DNA of 64,000 nucleotides, taken from Qipengyuania sp. HL-TH1. Its GTDB lineage: Bacteria > Pseudomonadota > Alphaproteobacteria > Sphingomonadales > Sphingomonadaceae. Shown here piece by piece: positions 8,203 to 16,318 of the stretch. The position numbers and the translations under genes were made by a program. The stretch covers positions 2,860,501 to 2,924,500 of the forward strand of contig NZ_CP142675.1 of the NCBI RefSeq assembly GCF_036365825.1, in the 5' to 3' direction. The first letter of the stretch is position 1. Every line of letters begins with the position of its first letter. Below the pieces are notes generated by a model. The model was not told the DNA's origin and did not search any database. It was given only the letters and a program-made list of their open reading frames with translations.

Positions 8203-8403
8203 GCGCCCTAGGTGGCAGCGCGCGAACGCAAGGGCAACCACTCGCCGCGCCGAGGATTCAATTCATCCCGTTCCGGACTCGCATGGCCGCATATTAAGCG
8301 GCTCTTTACTTTGTTTCGGCAGGCAAAGCGGGCAGACGACCACCATCACGGGTCGGGCCGCTCGCTTCCCCGCCGGGGCGGCCAGATAGAAGGGACACGC
8401 GAC

Positions 8404-10011
8404 GTGTATACGTCCCATGCAGATTCGGAAGAGAGCGACCGGCCGCAGGCAACTGGCGGACCGGGCCAACCCGCTGCCGCGCTTGCGCATGACCAGATCC
8501 TTTCCGCCGTGTCCTTGCCTGCCTTTTCCTGGGCCGATGCGCGCGAGCGCCTGTCGCACCGCATTGCAAAGCTCGATCTCGCGCCCGACCTCGGTAGCGA
8601 GATCGGCAGCAAGCGCTGGCTGCGCGGGCTGGGCACCTTCGTCGGCCTAACGGCTGCGGCGCTGGCCTTCTGGCCAAGCTTCGCCCCGCTGGAAGCCGCC
8701 GCTCCCGCGCATATCGACGACGCGGTGCGCGACGAATACCGCAGCCAGATGATCCTGCCGCTCGCGCTTGGCGCCGACAGCGGCCGGCATATGGGGGCGA
8801 CCGCGCTGGTCGAACCGCTCGCTGGCGCGCCCGAGCGGCCGACGCTCGATATGGTTGCGACACTCGCCAAGGGCGACAGCTTCGAACGCATGTTGCGCCG
8901 TGCGGGCGTGGGCCGCGACGATAGCCTGCGCGTTGCCGAACTGGTCGCGGGCGCGACCGCGCTGAGCGACCTCGAGCCCGGCACGACGTTCGACATCGTG
9001 CTCGGCCGCCGTCCTGCACCGGGCGCGCCCCGCCCGCTCGAATCGATCGCTTTCCGCGCCCGGTTCGATCTCGAACTCGATATCGGCCGGTTCGACGAAG
9101 GGGCCGACCTGTCACTGACCAAAAAGGTCATCCGCGTCGACGATACCCCTTTGCGTATTCGCGGTACGGTGGGCGACAGCCTCTATCGCTCGGCCCGCGC
9201 TGCAGGCGCCCCGGCGAGCGCAGTGCAGGCCTATCTCAAGACGCTCGGCCAATATGTGAATCTCGACCGCGATATACGCGCGGGCGACACGTTCGATTTC
9301 GTCGTGGCGCATCGCCGCGCCGCCACGGGCGAACGGCAGGCGGGGCAATTGCTCTATGCCGGGCTCGACCGGGGCGAACAGCCACGCGTGCAGCTGATGC
9401 GCTGGGGCTCCGACGGCGAATTCTACGAAGCCTCGGGTGTCGGCGAACAGCGCGGCGGGCTGATGGCCCCCGTTCCGGGGCGCACCACCTCGCGCTTCGG
9501 CATGCGGCGCCATCCAATCCTCGGCTATCGCCGGATGCATTCGGGCCTCGATTTCAAGGCGCGCTATGGCACCCCGATCGTGGCGGTCACCGATGGACGC
9601 GTGATCGGCGCCGGGCGGATGGGCGGCTGCGGTAACGCCGTGCGCCTGCGTCACGATGCCTCGCTCGACACGCGCTATTGCCACATGAGCCGGGTCGCGG
9701 TGAATCGCGGTCAGAGCGTTCGGCGCGGGCAGGTCATCGGCTATGTTGGTTCGACCGGCCTCTCCACCGGCCCGCATCTGCATTACGAAATGTACCGCAA
9801 CGGGCGCGCGATCGATCCCTCCTCGGTCCAGTATGTCACCCGCGCGCAGCTCGCCGGTGTCGAACTGCGGCGCTTCAAGGACGCGCTGGCGCGGATCAAA
9901 ACGGTCGAACCGGGCGCGGCATTGTCCGAACTCGAACAGACAGCGGCCGAAGTCGCCGCTACGGAACCGGTCCGCGAAATCGACAAGCTGGCCCCGCCCA
10001 AGCGGAGCTGA
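8404..10011 (+). CDS. Membrane-anchored M23 metallopeptidase (LytM/OapA-like)
   Basis: The 535-aa protein starts at GTG 8404 (AGAAGGGA eight bases before). It has a cytoplasmic N-terminus, one transmembrane helix around residues 75-95 ('LGTFVGLTAAALAFWPSF'), a LysM-like/OapA-type module ('DSFERMLRRAGVGRDDSLRV') and a C-terminal M23 domain. The zinc ligands are visible in HSGLDFKARYGTP and GPHLHYEM, so it should be an active peptidoglycan endopeptidase. It acts in the periplasm, cutting peptide crosslinks during growth or division. It is divergent from the helicase gene. Translation from 8212 would add a sequence with no family character, so that start was rejected. Confidence 0.85.
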   Translation: MYTSHADSEESDRPQATGGPGQPAAALAHDQILSAVSLPAFSWADARERLSHRIAKLDLAPDLGSEIGSKRWLRGLGTFVGLTAAALAFWPSFAPLEAAAPAHIDDAVRDEYRSQMILPLALGADSGRHMGATALVEPLAGAPERPTLDMVATLAKGDSFERMLRRAGVGRDDSLRVAELVAGATALSDLEPGTTFDIVLGRRPAPGAPRPLESIAFRARFDLELDIGRFDEGADLSLTKKVIRVDDTPLRIRGTVGDSLYRSARAAGAPASAVQAYLKTLGQYVNLDRDIRAGDTFDFVVAHRRAATGERQAGQLLYAGLDRGEQPRVQLMRWGSDGEFYEASGVGEQRGGLMAPVPGRTTSRFGMRRHPILGYRRMHSGLDFKARYGTPIVAVTDGRVIGAGRMGGCGNAVRLRHDASLDTRYCHMSRVAVNRGQSVRRGQVIGYVGSTGLSTGPHLHYEMYRNGRAIDPSSVQYVTRAQLAGVELRRFKDALARIKTVEPGAALSELEQTAAEVAATEPVREIDKLAPPKRS

Positions 10012-10048
10012 GATTGCGCCCCGCGCGCGCTTGCGGCATTGCGCTGCA

Positions 10049-11047
10049 ATGACCAATGCCCACTATCCCGCCACGCGCCTACGCCGTACCCGTTCGAGCG
10101 GGTGGAGCCGCGCCATGCACCGCGAAACCGTGCTGACGCCCGCCGATCTGATCTGGCCGCTGTTCGTCACCGATGGTTCCGGGGTCGAGGAACCCGTTAC
10201 CAGCCTGCCGGGCGTGTCGCGCTGGTCGGTTGACCACATCGCCAAACGCGCGAAGGAGGCGGTCGATCTGGGCATCCCCTGCATCGCGCTGTTCCCCAAC
10301 ACGCAGCCCGATCGGCGCAGCGATGACGGGGCCGAGGCGCTCAATCCCGACAATCTGATGTGCCGCGCGATCAAGGCGGTCCGCGATGCCTGCGGCAACG
10401 ATATCGGCATCCTCACCGATGTCGCGCTCGATCCCTATACCAGCCACGGCCAGGACGGGCTGCTCGACGAGGCCGGCTATGTCGTCAATGACGATACGGT
10501 AGCGGTGCTGGTCGATCAGGCGGTCAACCAGGCCGCTGCGGGGGCCGATATCATCGCCCCGTCCGACATGATGGATGGCCGCGTGAAGGCGATCCGCATG
10601 GCGCTGGAAATGAACCAGCATCCCAACGTCCAGATCATGGCCTATGCCGCCAAATACGCCTCGGCCTTCTACGGTCCGTTCCGCGACGCGGTGGGCTCGG
10701 GCGGCCTGCTCAAGGGCGACAAGAAAAGCTACCAGATGGACCCCGCCAATGGCGACGAGGCGCTGCGCGAAATCGCCTTCGACATCGCCGAGGGCGCCGA
10801 CAGCGTGATGGTCAAGCCGGGCCTCGCCTATCTCGACATCATCTGGCGCGCCAAGCAGGAATTCGGCGTGCCGGTGTTCGCCTATCAGGTCAGCGGGGAA
10901 TATGCGCTGATCGAGGTCGGCGCCGCCGCCGGGGTGGGCGACCGTGATGCGTTGCTGATGGAGAAGCTGCTTGCCTTCAAGCGCGCCGGATGCAGCGGCG
11001 TGCTGACCTATCACGCGCCGCGCGCCGCCCAATTGCTCAATGGCTGA
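10049..11047 (+). CDS. hemB: Delta-aminolevulinic acid dehydratase (porphobilinogen synthase)
   Basis: The 332-aa enzyme condenses two 5-aminolevulinate molecules into porphobilinogen, the first common step of haem, chlorophyll and corrin synthesis. Landmarks are 'TPADLIWPLFVTDG', the active-site lysine region 'YAAKYASAFYGPFRDA' and the Schiff-base lysine in 'SVMVKPGLAYLDII'. Length fits the family. The ATG at 10049 is used; the longer open frame upstream lies inside the M23 gene. Its stop overlaps the start of the first GNAT gene by eight bases, making it the first gene of a five-gene overlapping set. Confidence 0.95.
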   Translation: MTNAHYPATRLRRTRSSGWSRAMHRETVLTPADLIWPLFVTDGSGVEEPVTSLPGVSRWSVDHIAKRAKEAVDLGIPCIALFPNTQPDRRSDDGAEALNPDNLMCRAIKAVRDACGNDIGILTDVALDPYTSHGQDGLLDEAGYVVNDDTVAVLVDQAVNQAAAGADIIAPSDMMDGRVKAIRMALEMNQHPNVQIMAYAAKYASAFYGPFRDAVGSGGLLKGDKKSYQMDPANGDEALREIAFDIAEGADSVMVKPGLAYLDIIWRAKQEFGVPVFAYQVSGEYALIEVGAAAGVGDRDALLMEKLLAFKRAGCSGVLTYHAPRAAQLLNG

Positions 11048-11597
11048 CTTCCGCCACGAGACCGACCGGTTGATCCTGCGCGACTGGCGTGAGGAAGACT
11101 GGCCGCTCTTCTGGGACGGGACCAATACGCCCGGCGTAATGCGCTGGCTGGGAGGGGTTTGCGATGGTGCGAAGCGCGATGCGGCGCAGCAGCGCCTGCT
11201 CTCCTACGAACGCGAACTCGGCCACACCTTCTGGTGCGTCGAGCGCCGCAGCGATGGCGCGATCCTCGGTTTCTGCGGTCTCAAGCGTTCCAATCAGGCG
11301 GGCGGCCCGCTCGGCATGATGGAAGTGGGCTGGCGGCTGCGCGAAGACGCCTGGGGCAGGGGCTATGCGAAAGAGGCGGCTACCGCCTCGCTCGATCTTG
11401 CCTTCGACCGGTTCGATGCGGAAGAGGTGATCGCCATGACGGTTCAGCGCAACACGGCCAGCTGGGGGTTGATGCAGCGGCTGGGAATGCGCCGCCGCGA
11501 CGATCTCGATTTCGACAATGCGGAGTTCGACAAGGAGGACCCGGTCATCATCGTCTATTCGGCCGATCGCGCATCCTGGACAGCCCATCGTGACTGA
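11040..11597 (+). CDS. GNAT-family N-acetyltransferase (RimJ/RimL type), copy 1
   Basis: The 185-aa protein opens with the RimJ-like signature 'ETDRLILRDWREEDW' and has the acetyl-CoA-binding pyrophosphate loop region 'AWGRGYAKEAATASLDL', followed by 'NTASWGLMQRLGMRRRDDLD'. It probably acetylates an amino group on a protein or small molecule; the substrate is not deducible. It overlaps hemB by eight bases and is followed by a second GNAT of identical length that shares the same landmarks, which points to a tandem gene duplication. Confidence 0.85.
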   Translation: MADFRHETDRLILRDWREEDWPLFWDGTNTPGVMRWLGGVCDGAKRDAAQQRLLSYERELGHTFWCVERRSDGAILGFCGLKRSNQAGGPLGMMEVGWRLREDAWGRGYAKEAATASLDLAFDRFDAEEVIAMTVQRNTASWGLMQRLGMRRRDDLDFDNAEFDKEDPVIIVYSADRASWTAHRD

Positions 11598-12147
11598 TAT
11601 CATCGCCGAAACCGACCGGTTGATCCTGCGCACGATCGAGGAAGGCGACGCTATCGAACAGGATCGTCTGCTCAATACGCCGTCGGTGATGGCGCGGCTT
11701 GGCGGCGTCAAGGAATTGCACGAGATCGAGGCCAAGCACGCCAAGGCGATGGCGATGTATGCCCGCGAGGGCTTCAGCTTCCTGTTCATGATCGAAAAGG
11801 CGAGCGGCGAAATGGTCGGCCATTGCGGGATCAAGCGTGTCGACAACCCGCTGGCGCCCAATGTCGGCGATCACGAAATCGGCTGGCTGGTGCGCGAGGA
11901 CCGCTGGCGGCGCGGCTATGCCGAAGAGGCGATGCGCGCGGTACTCGACTGGGCCTTTACCCGCATTCATGCGCCGCATGTCGTCGCGCTGACCAGCGAG
12001 GCCAATGCCGGAAGCTGGAAACTGATGCAGAAGCTCGGCATGGTCCGCCGCGAGGATCTCGACTTCACCGACCCGGGCTTCCCGCCTGAAGACAATCCGA
12101 CAATCCAGTATTCGCTCACGCAAGAGCAATGGGAGAGCAGCCAATGA
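11590..12147 (+). CDS. GNAT-family N-acetyltransferase, copy 2
   Basis: The 185-aa protein begins at GTG 11590 inside the end of copy 1 (overlap GTGACTGA). Like its neighbour it carries 'ETDRLILRTIEEGD', the coenzyme loop 'RWRRGYAEEAMRAVLDW' and 'NAGSWKLMQKLGMVRREDLD'. The parallel spacing of landmarks and equal length suggest duplication followed by considerable divergence. The substrate is unknown. Its stop overlaps the ATG of the carbonic anhydrase gene (ATGA). An upstream start at 11518 would create a longer overlap with copy 1 and adds no family sequence. Confidence 0.85.
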   Translation: MTDIIAETDRLILRTIEEGDAIEQDRLLNTPSVMARLGGVKELHEIEAKHAKAMAMYAREGFSFLFMIEKASGEMVGHCGIKRVDNPLAPNVGDHEIGWLVREDRWRRGYAEEAMRAVLDWAFTRIHAPHVVALTSEANAGSWKLMQKLGMVRREDLDFTDPGFPPEDNPTIQYSLTQEQWESSQ

Positions 12148-12719
12148 CCGCGAGCCGCCCTGGTGTCACCATCATCCCGATCCACGGCCACACGCCGCGC
12201 ATCCACGATAGCGCCTTCATCGCGCCCGGCTGCACGATCATCGGCAATGTCGAGATCGGGGCAGACAGTTCAGTGTGGTACAATTGCGTCCTGCGCGCCG
12301 ACGTCAGCCGGATCGTGATCGGCGAACGGTCGAACATCCAGGATGGTAGCGTATGCCATTGCGACCCCGAGCGCCCTGGCGACCCGGGCGGTTCGCCGCT
12401 CATCATCGGTGACGACGTATTGGTCGGCCATATGGCGATGGTCCATGGCTGCACCATCGAGGATCGCGGCTTCGTCGGCCTGGGCGCCATTGCGATGAAC
12501 AAGGCGGTGATCGGTTCGGATGCAATGCTCGCCGCCGGTGCCATGCTGACCGAAGGCAAGGTGATGGCCGCGCGCGAATTGTGGGGCGGCCGCCCGGCGC
12601 GCAAGATGCGCGATCTCGACGATGCCGCCATCGCCGGTATGCGGATGGGCGTCGCGCATTATGCCGAGAATGCCAAACATCACGCCGCCGCGGTCGTCGA
12701 TGCCGCGGCCCAAGGCTGA
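12144..12719 (+). CDS. Gamma-carbonic anhydrase-like left-handed beta-helix protein
   Basis: The 191-aa protein is a gamma-class carbonic anhydrase homologue (YrdA/PaaY/CaiE group). The hexapeptide-repeat helix shows 'GCTIIGNVEIGADSSVWYNC', 'IQDGSVCHCD' and 'VGHMAMVHGC', which supply the three histidines that bind metal between subunits of a trimer. Actual carbonic anhydrase activity is variable in this group, so the reaction (CO2 hydration) is probable rather than shown. It starts at ATG 12144, overlapping the GNAT stop. Confidence 0.85.
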   Translation: MTASRPGVTIIPIHGHTPRIHDSAFIAPGCTIIGNVEIGADSSVWYNCVLRADVSRIVIGERSNIQDGSVCHCDPERPGDPGGSPLIIGDDVLVGHMAMVHGCTIEDRGFVGLGAIAMNKAVIGSDAMLAAGAMLTEGKVMAARELWGGRPARKMRDLDDAAIAGMRMGVAHYAENAKHHAAAVVDAAAQG

Positions 12720-12978
12720 CCTGCCCGACCCCGCAGCGCTATGGGACCTGGTGGCCGGCGACCAGCTACGCCTCCGTGTGACGCCCGGCGCCCGGACCGA
12801 AGCGATCAGCGTGGAAGAGGGCCGGGTGCTGGTAAAGGTACGCGCCAAGCCCAGCGATGGGGCTGCCAATACCGCAGTCGTGAAACTGGTGGCGCGCGCT
12901 CTTGGGGTCGCGACGTCACGCTGTCGGATTGTGCGCGGCGCGACTTCGCGTGAAAAGGTGCTCCAGCTCGATCCTTAG
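12700..12978 (+). CDS. DUF167 (YggU-family) protein
   Basis: The 92-aa protein has the DUF167/YggU core 'LRLRVTPGARTEAI...VLVKVRAKPSDGAANTAV' and 'SRCRIVRGATSREK'. The fold is known from structural genomics but the function is not. It overlaps the end of the gamma-carbonic anhydrase gene by 20 bases and is the last member of the hemB-led set. Its TAG overlaps the stop of the convergent DUF1275 gene within TTAG at 12975-12978. Confidence 0.85.
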   Translation: MPRPKADLPDPAALWDLVAGDQLRLRVTPGARTEAISVEEGRVLVKVRAKPSDGAANTAVVKLVARALGVATSRCRIVRGATSREKVLQLDP

Positions 12979-13616
12979 GCAGCGCGTGTCTCGATCCTGA
13001 CCGCGAAGGCGAACAGCAGCAGCGCGAGGCCCGCCGCTGCTGCTGCGGCGACAAGGGGGTGCACTGCATAGAGGCAGGCACCGCATACCGCGCCCACCGC
13101 CAGCGCCAGCCACAGCGTGGGATAGCCGCGCATGGCTTCACTCGGACGTCCGAGAATGCGCGCTGCCACCCCCTGGCCTGAGCGCACCAGCGCCCCCGTC
13201 ATATAAGTCACCCCGACGGTCACCTCGCCCTCGCGCGAGAAGACGTTGTTGGCGACTCCCATCGCCGCGGCGGCGAGCGCGAGGAAGACCATGTCGTGGG
13301 CATTCCCCAGTGCCAGCGTGGCTGTTCCAAGCACCGCGGTGACCATGGCGAGCAGAATGCGCTTGTGCTGTCCCTGTCGGCCAAACGCGACCAGCGCACC
13401 GGCGATCACGCCCCCGATAAAGCAGGCGATGACGAGGATCGGGATCCACGCCAGCGCGCGATCGGCGATCAGCTCGACGCCAAGCCGCGTCGTGTTGCCC
13501 GACATGAAAGAGGTGAAATAGCCGCCTGCAACGACGAAGCCGATGGCATCGACCTGGCCGGCGAGGAATGCCAGCCCTACGGCGAGTTTCTGGCGGCTGC
13601 GATCGTAGCGTTGCAT
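12975..13616 (-). CDS. DUF1275 (YoaK-family) membrane protein
   Basis: The 213-aa protein has about six hydrophobic helices and the DUF1275 signature near the N-terminus: 'LAFLAGQVDAIGFVVAGGYF' followed by 'TSFMSGNTTRLG'. Family members are small inner-membrane proteins of unknown function, sometimes described as putative transporters. It is a single gene here, convergent with DUF167 and followed upstream by the ligase gene 30 bases away on the same strand. Confidence 0.85.
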   Translation of the reverse strand: MQRYDRSRQKLAVGLAFLAGQVDAIGFVVAGGYFTSFMSGNTTRLGVELIADRALAWIPILVIACFIGGVIAGALVAFGRQGQHKRILLAMVTAVLGTATLALGNAHDMVFLALAAAAMGVANNVFSREGEVTVGVTYMTGALVRSGQGVAARILGRPSEAMRGYPTLWLALAVGAVCGACLYAVHPLVAAAAAAGLALLLFAFAVRIETRAA

Positions 13617-13646
13617 CGCAGCACCATGCGGACTGTTGCGCAGAAT

Positions 13647-15239
13647 TCAATCCCGGATAAGCACTCGCAGGGCCTCGATACGATCCGCTTCATGCGGCGG
13701 CTTGTCCCAACGGATGCGGTGGATGCGCGGAAACCGCATTGCGAGGCCCGATTTGTGCCGTTTGCTTTCGTGCACGCTGTCGAATGCGACTTCGAACACC
13801 AGTGTCTTCTCGGTTTCGCGCACCGGTCCGAAACGGTTGATCGTATTCTGCCGCACGTGGCGGTCGATCTTTTTCAGCTCCTCGTCGGTAAAGCCCGAAT
13901 AGGCCTTGCCCACGGGCAGCAGATCGGCGCCCTGGTCGGGATCGCCATCCCAGCAACCGAAGGTGTAATCGGAAAAGAAGCTAGACCTTTTTCCCGAACC
14001 GCGCTGCGCATACATCAGCACGCAATCGACCAGCAGCGGGTCGCGCTTCCACTTGTACCAATAGCCGACTCGCCGCCCGGCGATATAGGGGCTGTCCTTG
14101 CGCTTGAGCATCAGGCCTTCGATCGCATCGTCGCGGCTGCCTTCGCGGATCTGCGCGAGGTGCTCGAAATCGCTCGCCTGCACCACCTTGCTGATATCGA
14201 AATGGCTGTCGGGCAGCCGCGTCATCAGCGCTTCGAGTCGGTCGCGGCGCTCGCTCCATGCGAGGGTGCGCACATCCTCGCCCTCGATCAGCAGCGTGTC
14301 ATAGAGTCGCACGAACGCCGGATAGTCCTGCAGCATCTTCTTGCTGACGGTCTTGCGCCCCAGCCGCTGCTGCAGCGCGTTGAAACTTGCCGCTCCGCCT
14401 TCCTCGCCGCCCTGCGCCGAACCGCGCACCAGCAGTTCGCCGTCGAGCACTGCGGGGAAGGGCAGCGCGTCGAGCAGCTCGGGAAAGGTCGCGGAGATAT
14501 CGTCGCCCGAACGCGAGTAGACACGGGTTTCCTCGCCTGCGCGGACCAGTTGCACGCGAATGCCGTCCCACTTCCACTCGGCGGCATAGTCCGCCAGATC
14601 GACCGTGGTCTCCTCGAGCGGATGTGCGAGCATGAAAGGGCGGAAGGTCGGCAGATTGGCGATATCGGGCGGTGCCTCGCCGCGCGCGGCCCATCCGAAC
14701 AGCGCGTCATAGGGCGCGTCGAGCCCGTGCCAATATTCCTCCACCTCGTCGACCGAGACGTCGAAAGCCTGCGCAAACGCGGTCTTGGCGAGGCGGCTGG
14801 AGACCCCGATGCGCATTCCCCCGGTCGCCAGCTTGAGCAGCGCATAGCGGCCCGATGGATCGAGCCGATCGAGCAGCCGGGGCAATTCGGTGAGCACGCT
14901 CTTGCGGTTCATTGCGGCAAGCTGTTCGACCGCTTCGCTAACCGTGGGCGGCGATGGCGCCTGATCGGGTGCGGGCCACAGCAGGCTCGCGGTTTCGGCC
15001 GTATCGCCGACGAAGTCGCGGCTCAGCGTCCACAGCACCGGATCGACCCGGTCCTTGAGCAGATTGCGGATGGTAGAGCTTTTGACCGCGGGAAAATCGA
15101 GCCCGTCGCCCAGCGCTGCCAGCGCCCAGCCGCGATCCGGATCGGGCGTCGCGCGCAGATATTCCGCGATCAGCCGCAGCTTCTCGTTGCGGCTGCGGGT
15201 GTAGACCAGCGCGTCGATCAGGGCGGCAAACTCCTCCAC
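13647..15239 (-). CDS. ATP-dependent DNA ligase (LigC/ligase-exonuclease cluster type)
   Basis: The 530-aa protein is a eukaryote-like ATP-dependent DNA ligase. It has an N-terminal helical DNA-binding domain, the adenylation motif I 'EWKWDGIRVQ' with the lysine that takes AMP, motif III-IV region 'FPAVLDGELLVRG', and 'EGLMLKRKDSPYIAGRR' and 'YWYKWKRD' for motifs IV-V. The OB-fold follows. It starts at GTG 15239, two bases after the exonuclease stop, so the two are one unit. This pair is a known bacterial cluster thought to act in DNA repair, separate from the essential NAD-dependent ligase. Confidence 0.9.
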   Translation of the reverse strand: MEEFAALIDALVYTRSRNEKLRLIAEYLRATPDPDRGWALAALGDGLDFPAVKSSTIRNLLKDRVDPVLWTLSRDFVGDTAETASLLWPAPDQAPSPPTVSEAVEQLAAMNRKSVLTELPRLLDRLDPSGRYALLKLATGGMRIGVSSRLAKTAFAQAFDVSVDEVEEYWHGLDAPYDALFGWAARGEAPPDIANLPTFRPFMLAHPLEETTVDLADYAAEWKWDGIRVQLVRAGEETRVYSRSGDDISATFPELLDALPFPAVLDGELLVRGSAQGGEEGGAASFNALQQRLGRKTVSKKMLQDYPAFVRLYDTLLIEGEDVRTLAWSERRDRLEALMTRLPDSHFDISKVVQASDFEHLAQIREGSRDDAIEGLMLKRKDSPYIAGRRVGYWYKWKRDPLLVDCVLMYAQRGSGKRSSFFSDYTFGCWDGDPDQGADLLPVGKAYSGFTDEELKKIDRHVRQNTINRFGPVRETEKTLVFEVAFDSVHESKRHKSGLAMRFPRIHRIRWDKPPHEADRIEALRVLIRD

Positions 15240-15241
15240 CG

Positions 15242-16249
15242 CTAGTCGTCCTCATCCTCATATCCCACCATCGCCAGCGCCCGTGCACGGCGCTGATTGA
15301 GCTGGCACCAGCGCAGCAGTGCATCTTCGCGCCCGTGAGTGATCCAGTTTTCCGCCGCATCGACTTCCTTGATCGTGCGCGTCAATTCGCCCCAGTCCGC
15401 GTGGTCCGAAATCACCAGCGGCAGCTCGACATTGCGCTGCCGGGCGCGCTGGCGCACGCGCATCCAGCCGCTCGCCATTGCCGTAATCGGGTCGGGCAAG
15501 CGGCGGCTCCAGCGGTCGTTGAGCGCCGATGGCGGGCTCACCACCACCGCGCCGCGCATGTCGTCCTTCGTGTAATCCGCGACCAGCCGCAATTCGCCGA
15601 GATCCACGCCGTGCTCTTCATAGAGCCGGCACATCTTCTCCATCGCGCCATGCAGGTAGATCGGGTCCATATGGCCCGCGCGGCGTAGTTCGGCGATGAC
15701 CCGCTGCGCCTTGCCCAGCGCATAGGCGCCGACCAGCACGCAGCGATCGGGATGCGCGGCGAGCCGTTCGAGCAGCTTGGCCATTTCCTCCTCGATCGGC
15801 GGGTGGCAAAACACCGGCAACCCGAAGGTCGCCTCGGTGATGAAGATATCGCACGGGGTGACCTGGAACGGGGGGCAGGTCGGATCGGCTCGGCGTTTGT
15901 AATCGCCGGTTACCACCACGCGCTCGCCCGCATGTTCGAGCAGGATCTGCGCACTGCCGAGCACATGGCCGGCGGGGATATAGGTCGCCTCGACGCCGCC
16001 GGGCAGGCTGATCGTCTCGCCATATTCGACCGGAGTAGCGCCCTCCTTAGTTGCGTAGCGCAACTCCATGATCGCCAGCGTGGCGGGGGTTGCCACGGTC
16101 TGGCCATGGCCACCGCGCGCATGATCGGCATGGCCGTGCGTAACCAGCGCCCGGTCGACCGCGCGGCTGGGGTCGATCCAGCAGTCGGCGGGGACGACAT
16201 GGATACCGTGCGGTTCGGGTTTGATCCAGGAGAAGGGGGCTGCAGCCAT
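15242..16249 (-). CDS. Ligase-associated DNA exonuclease (metallo-beta-lactamase/beta-CASP fold)
   Basis: The 335-aa protein has the metallo-beta-lactamase motif THGHADHARGG (two zinc ions), 'PAGHVLGSAQILLE' and 'VVTGDYKR' typical of SNM1/Artemis-like and CPSF-like nucleases. The family name 'ligase-associated DNA exonuclease' reflects its near-constant pairing with the downstream ligase. It likely trims DNA ends before sealing, possibly with a helicase partner that is not in this window. ATG 16249 gives the normal family start; a TTG at 16276 is possible. It follows the clpA terminator at once, so its promoter must be compact or overlap that hairpin. Confidence 0.88.
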   Translation of the reverse strand: MAAAPFSWIKPEPHGIHVVPADCWIDPSRAVDRALVTHGHADHARGGHGQTVATPATLAIMELRYATKEGATPVEYGETISLPGGVEATYIPAGHVLGSAQILLEHAGERVVVTGDYKRRADPTCPPFQVTPCDIFITEATFGLPVFCHPPIEEEMAKLLERLAAHPDRCVLVGAYALGKAQRVIAELRRAGHMDPIYLHGAMEKMCRLYEEHGVDLGELRLVADYTKDDMRGAVVVSPPSALNDRWSRRLPDPITAMASGWMRVRQRARQRNVELPLVISDHADWGELTRTIKEVDAAENWITHGREDALLRWCQLNQRRARALAMVGYEDEDD

Positions 16250-16261
16250 CCCCGATTCAAA

Positions 16262-16297
16262 CGAAAGGGGCGCCAACCGTTCCCGGTGGCGCCCCCT
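16262..16297 (-). terminator. Terminator of clpA
   Basis: A nine-pair perfect stem GGGGCGCCA (16267-16275) with TGGCGCCCC (16287-16295) is followed on the minus strand by UUUCGUUU. It sits between the clpA stop and the exonuclease start, separating the two genes. Confidence 0.8.
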
Positions 16298-16318
16298 CGC
16301 AGTGGTTTTTCCTGCCGC

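Noticed and set aside
13296..15245. Long open frame on the plus strand opposite the DNA ligase gene.
   Set aside because: It has no recognisable domain and mirrors codon usage of the ligase gene; long antisense frames are normal in GC-rich DNA.
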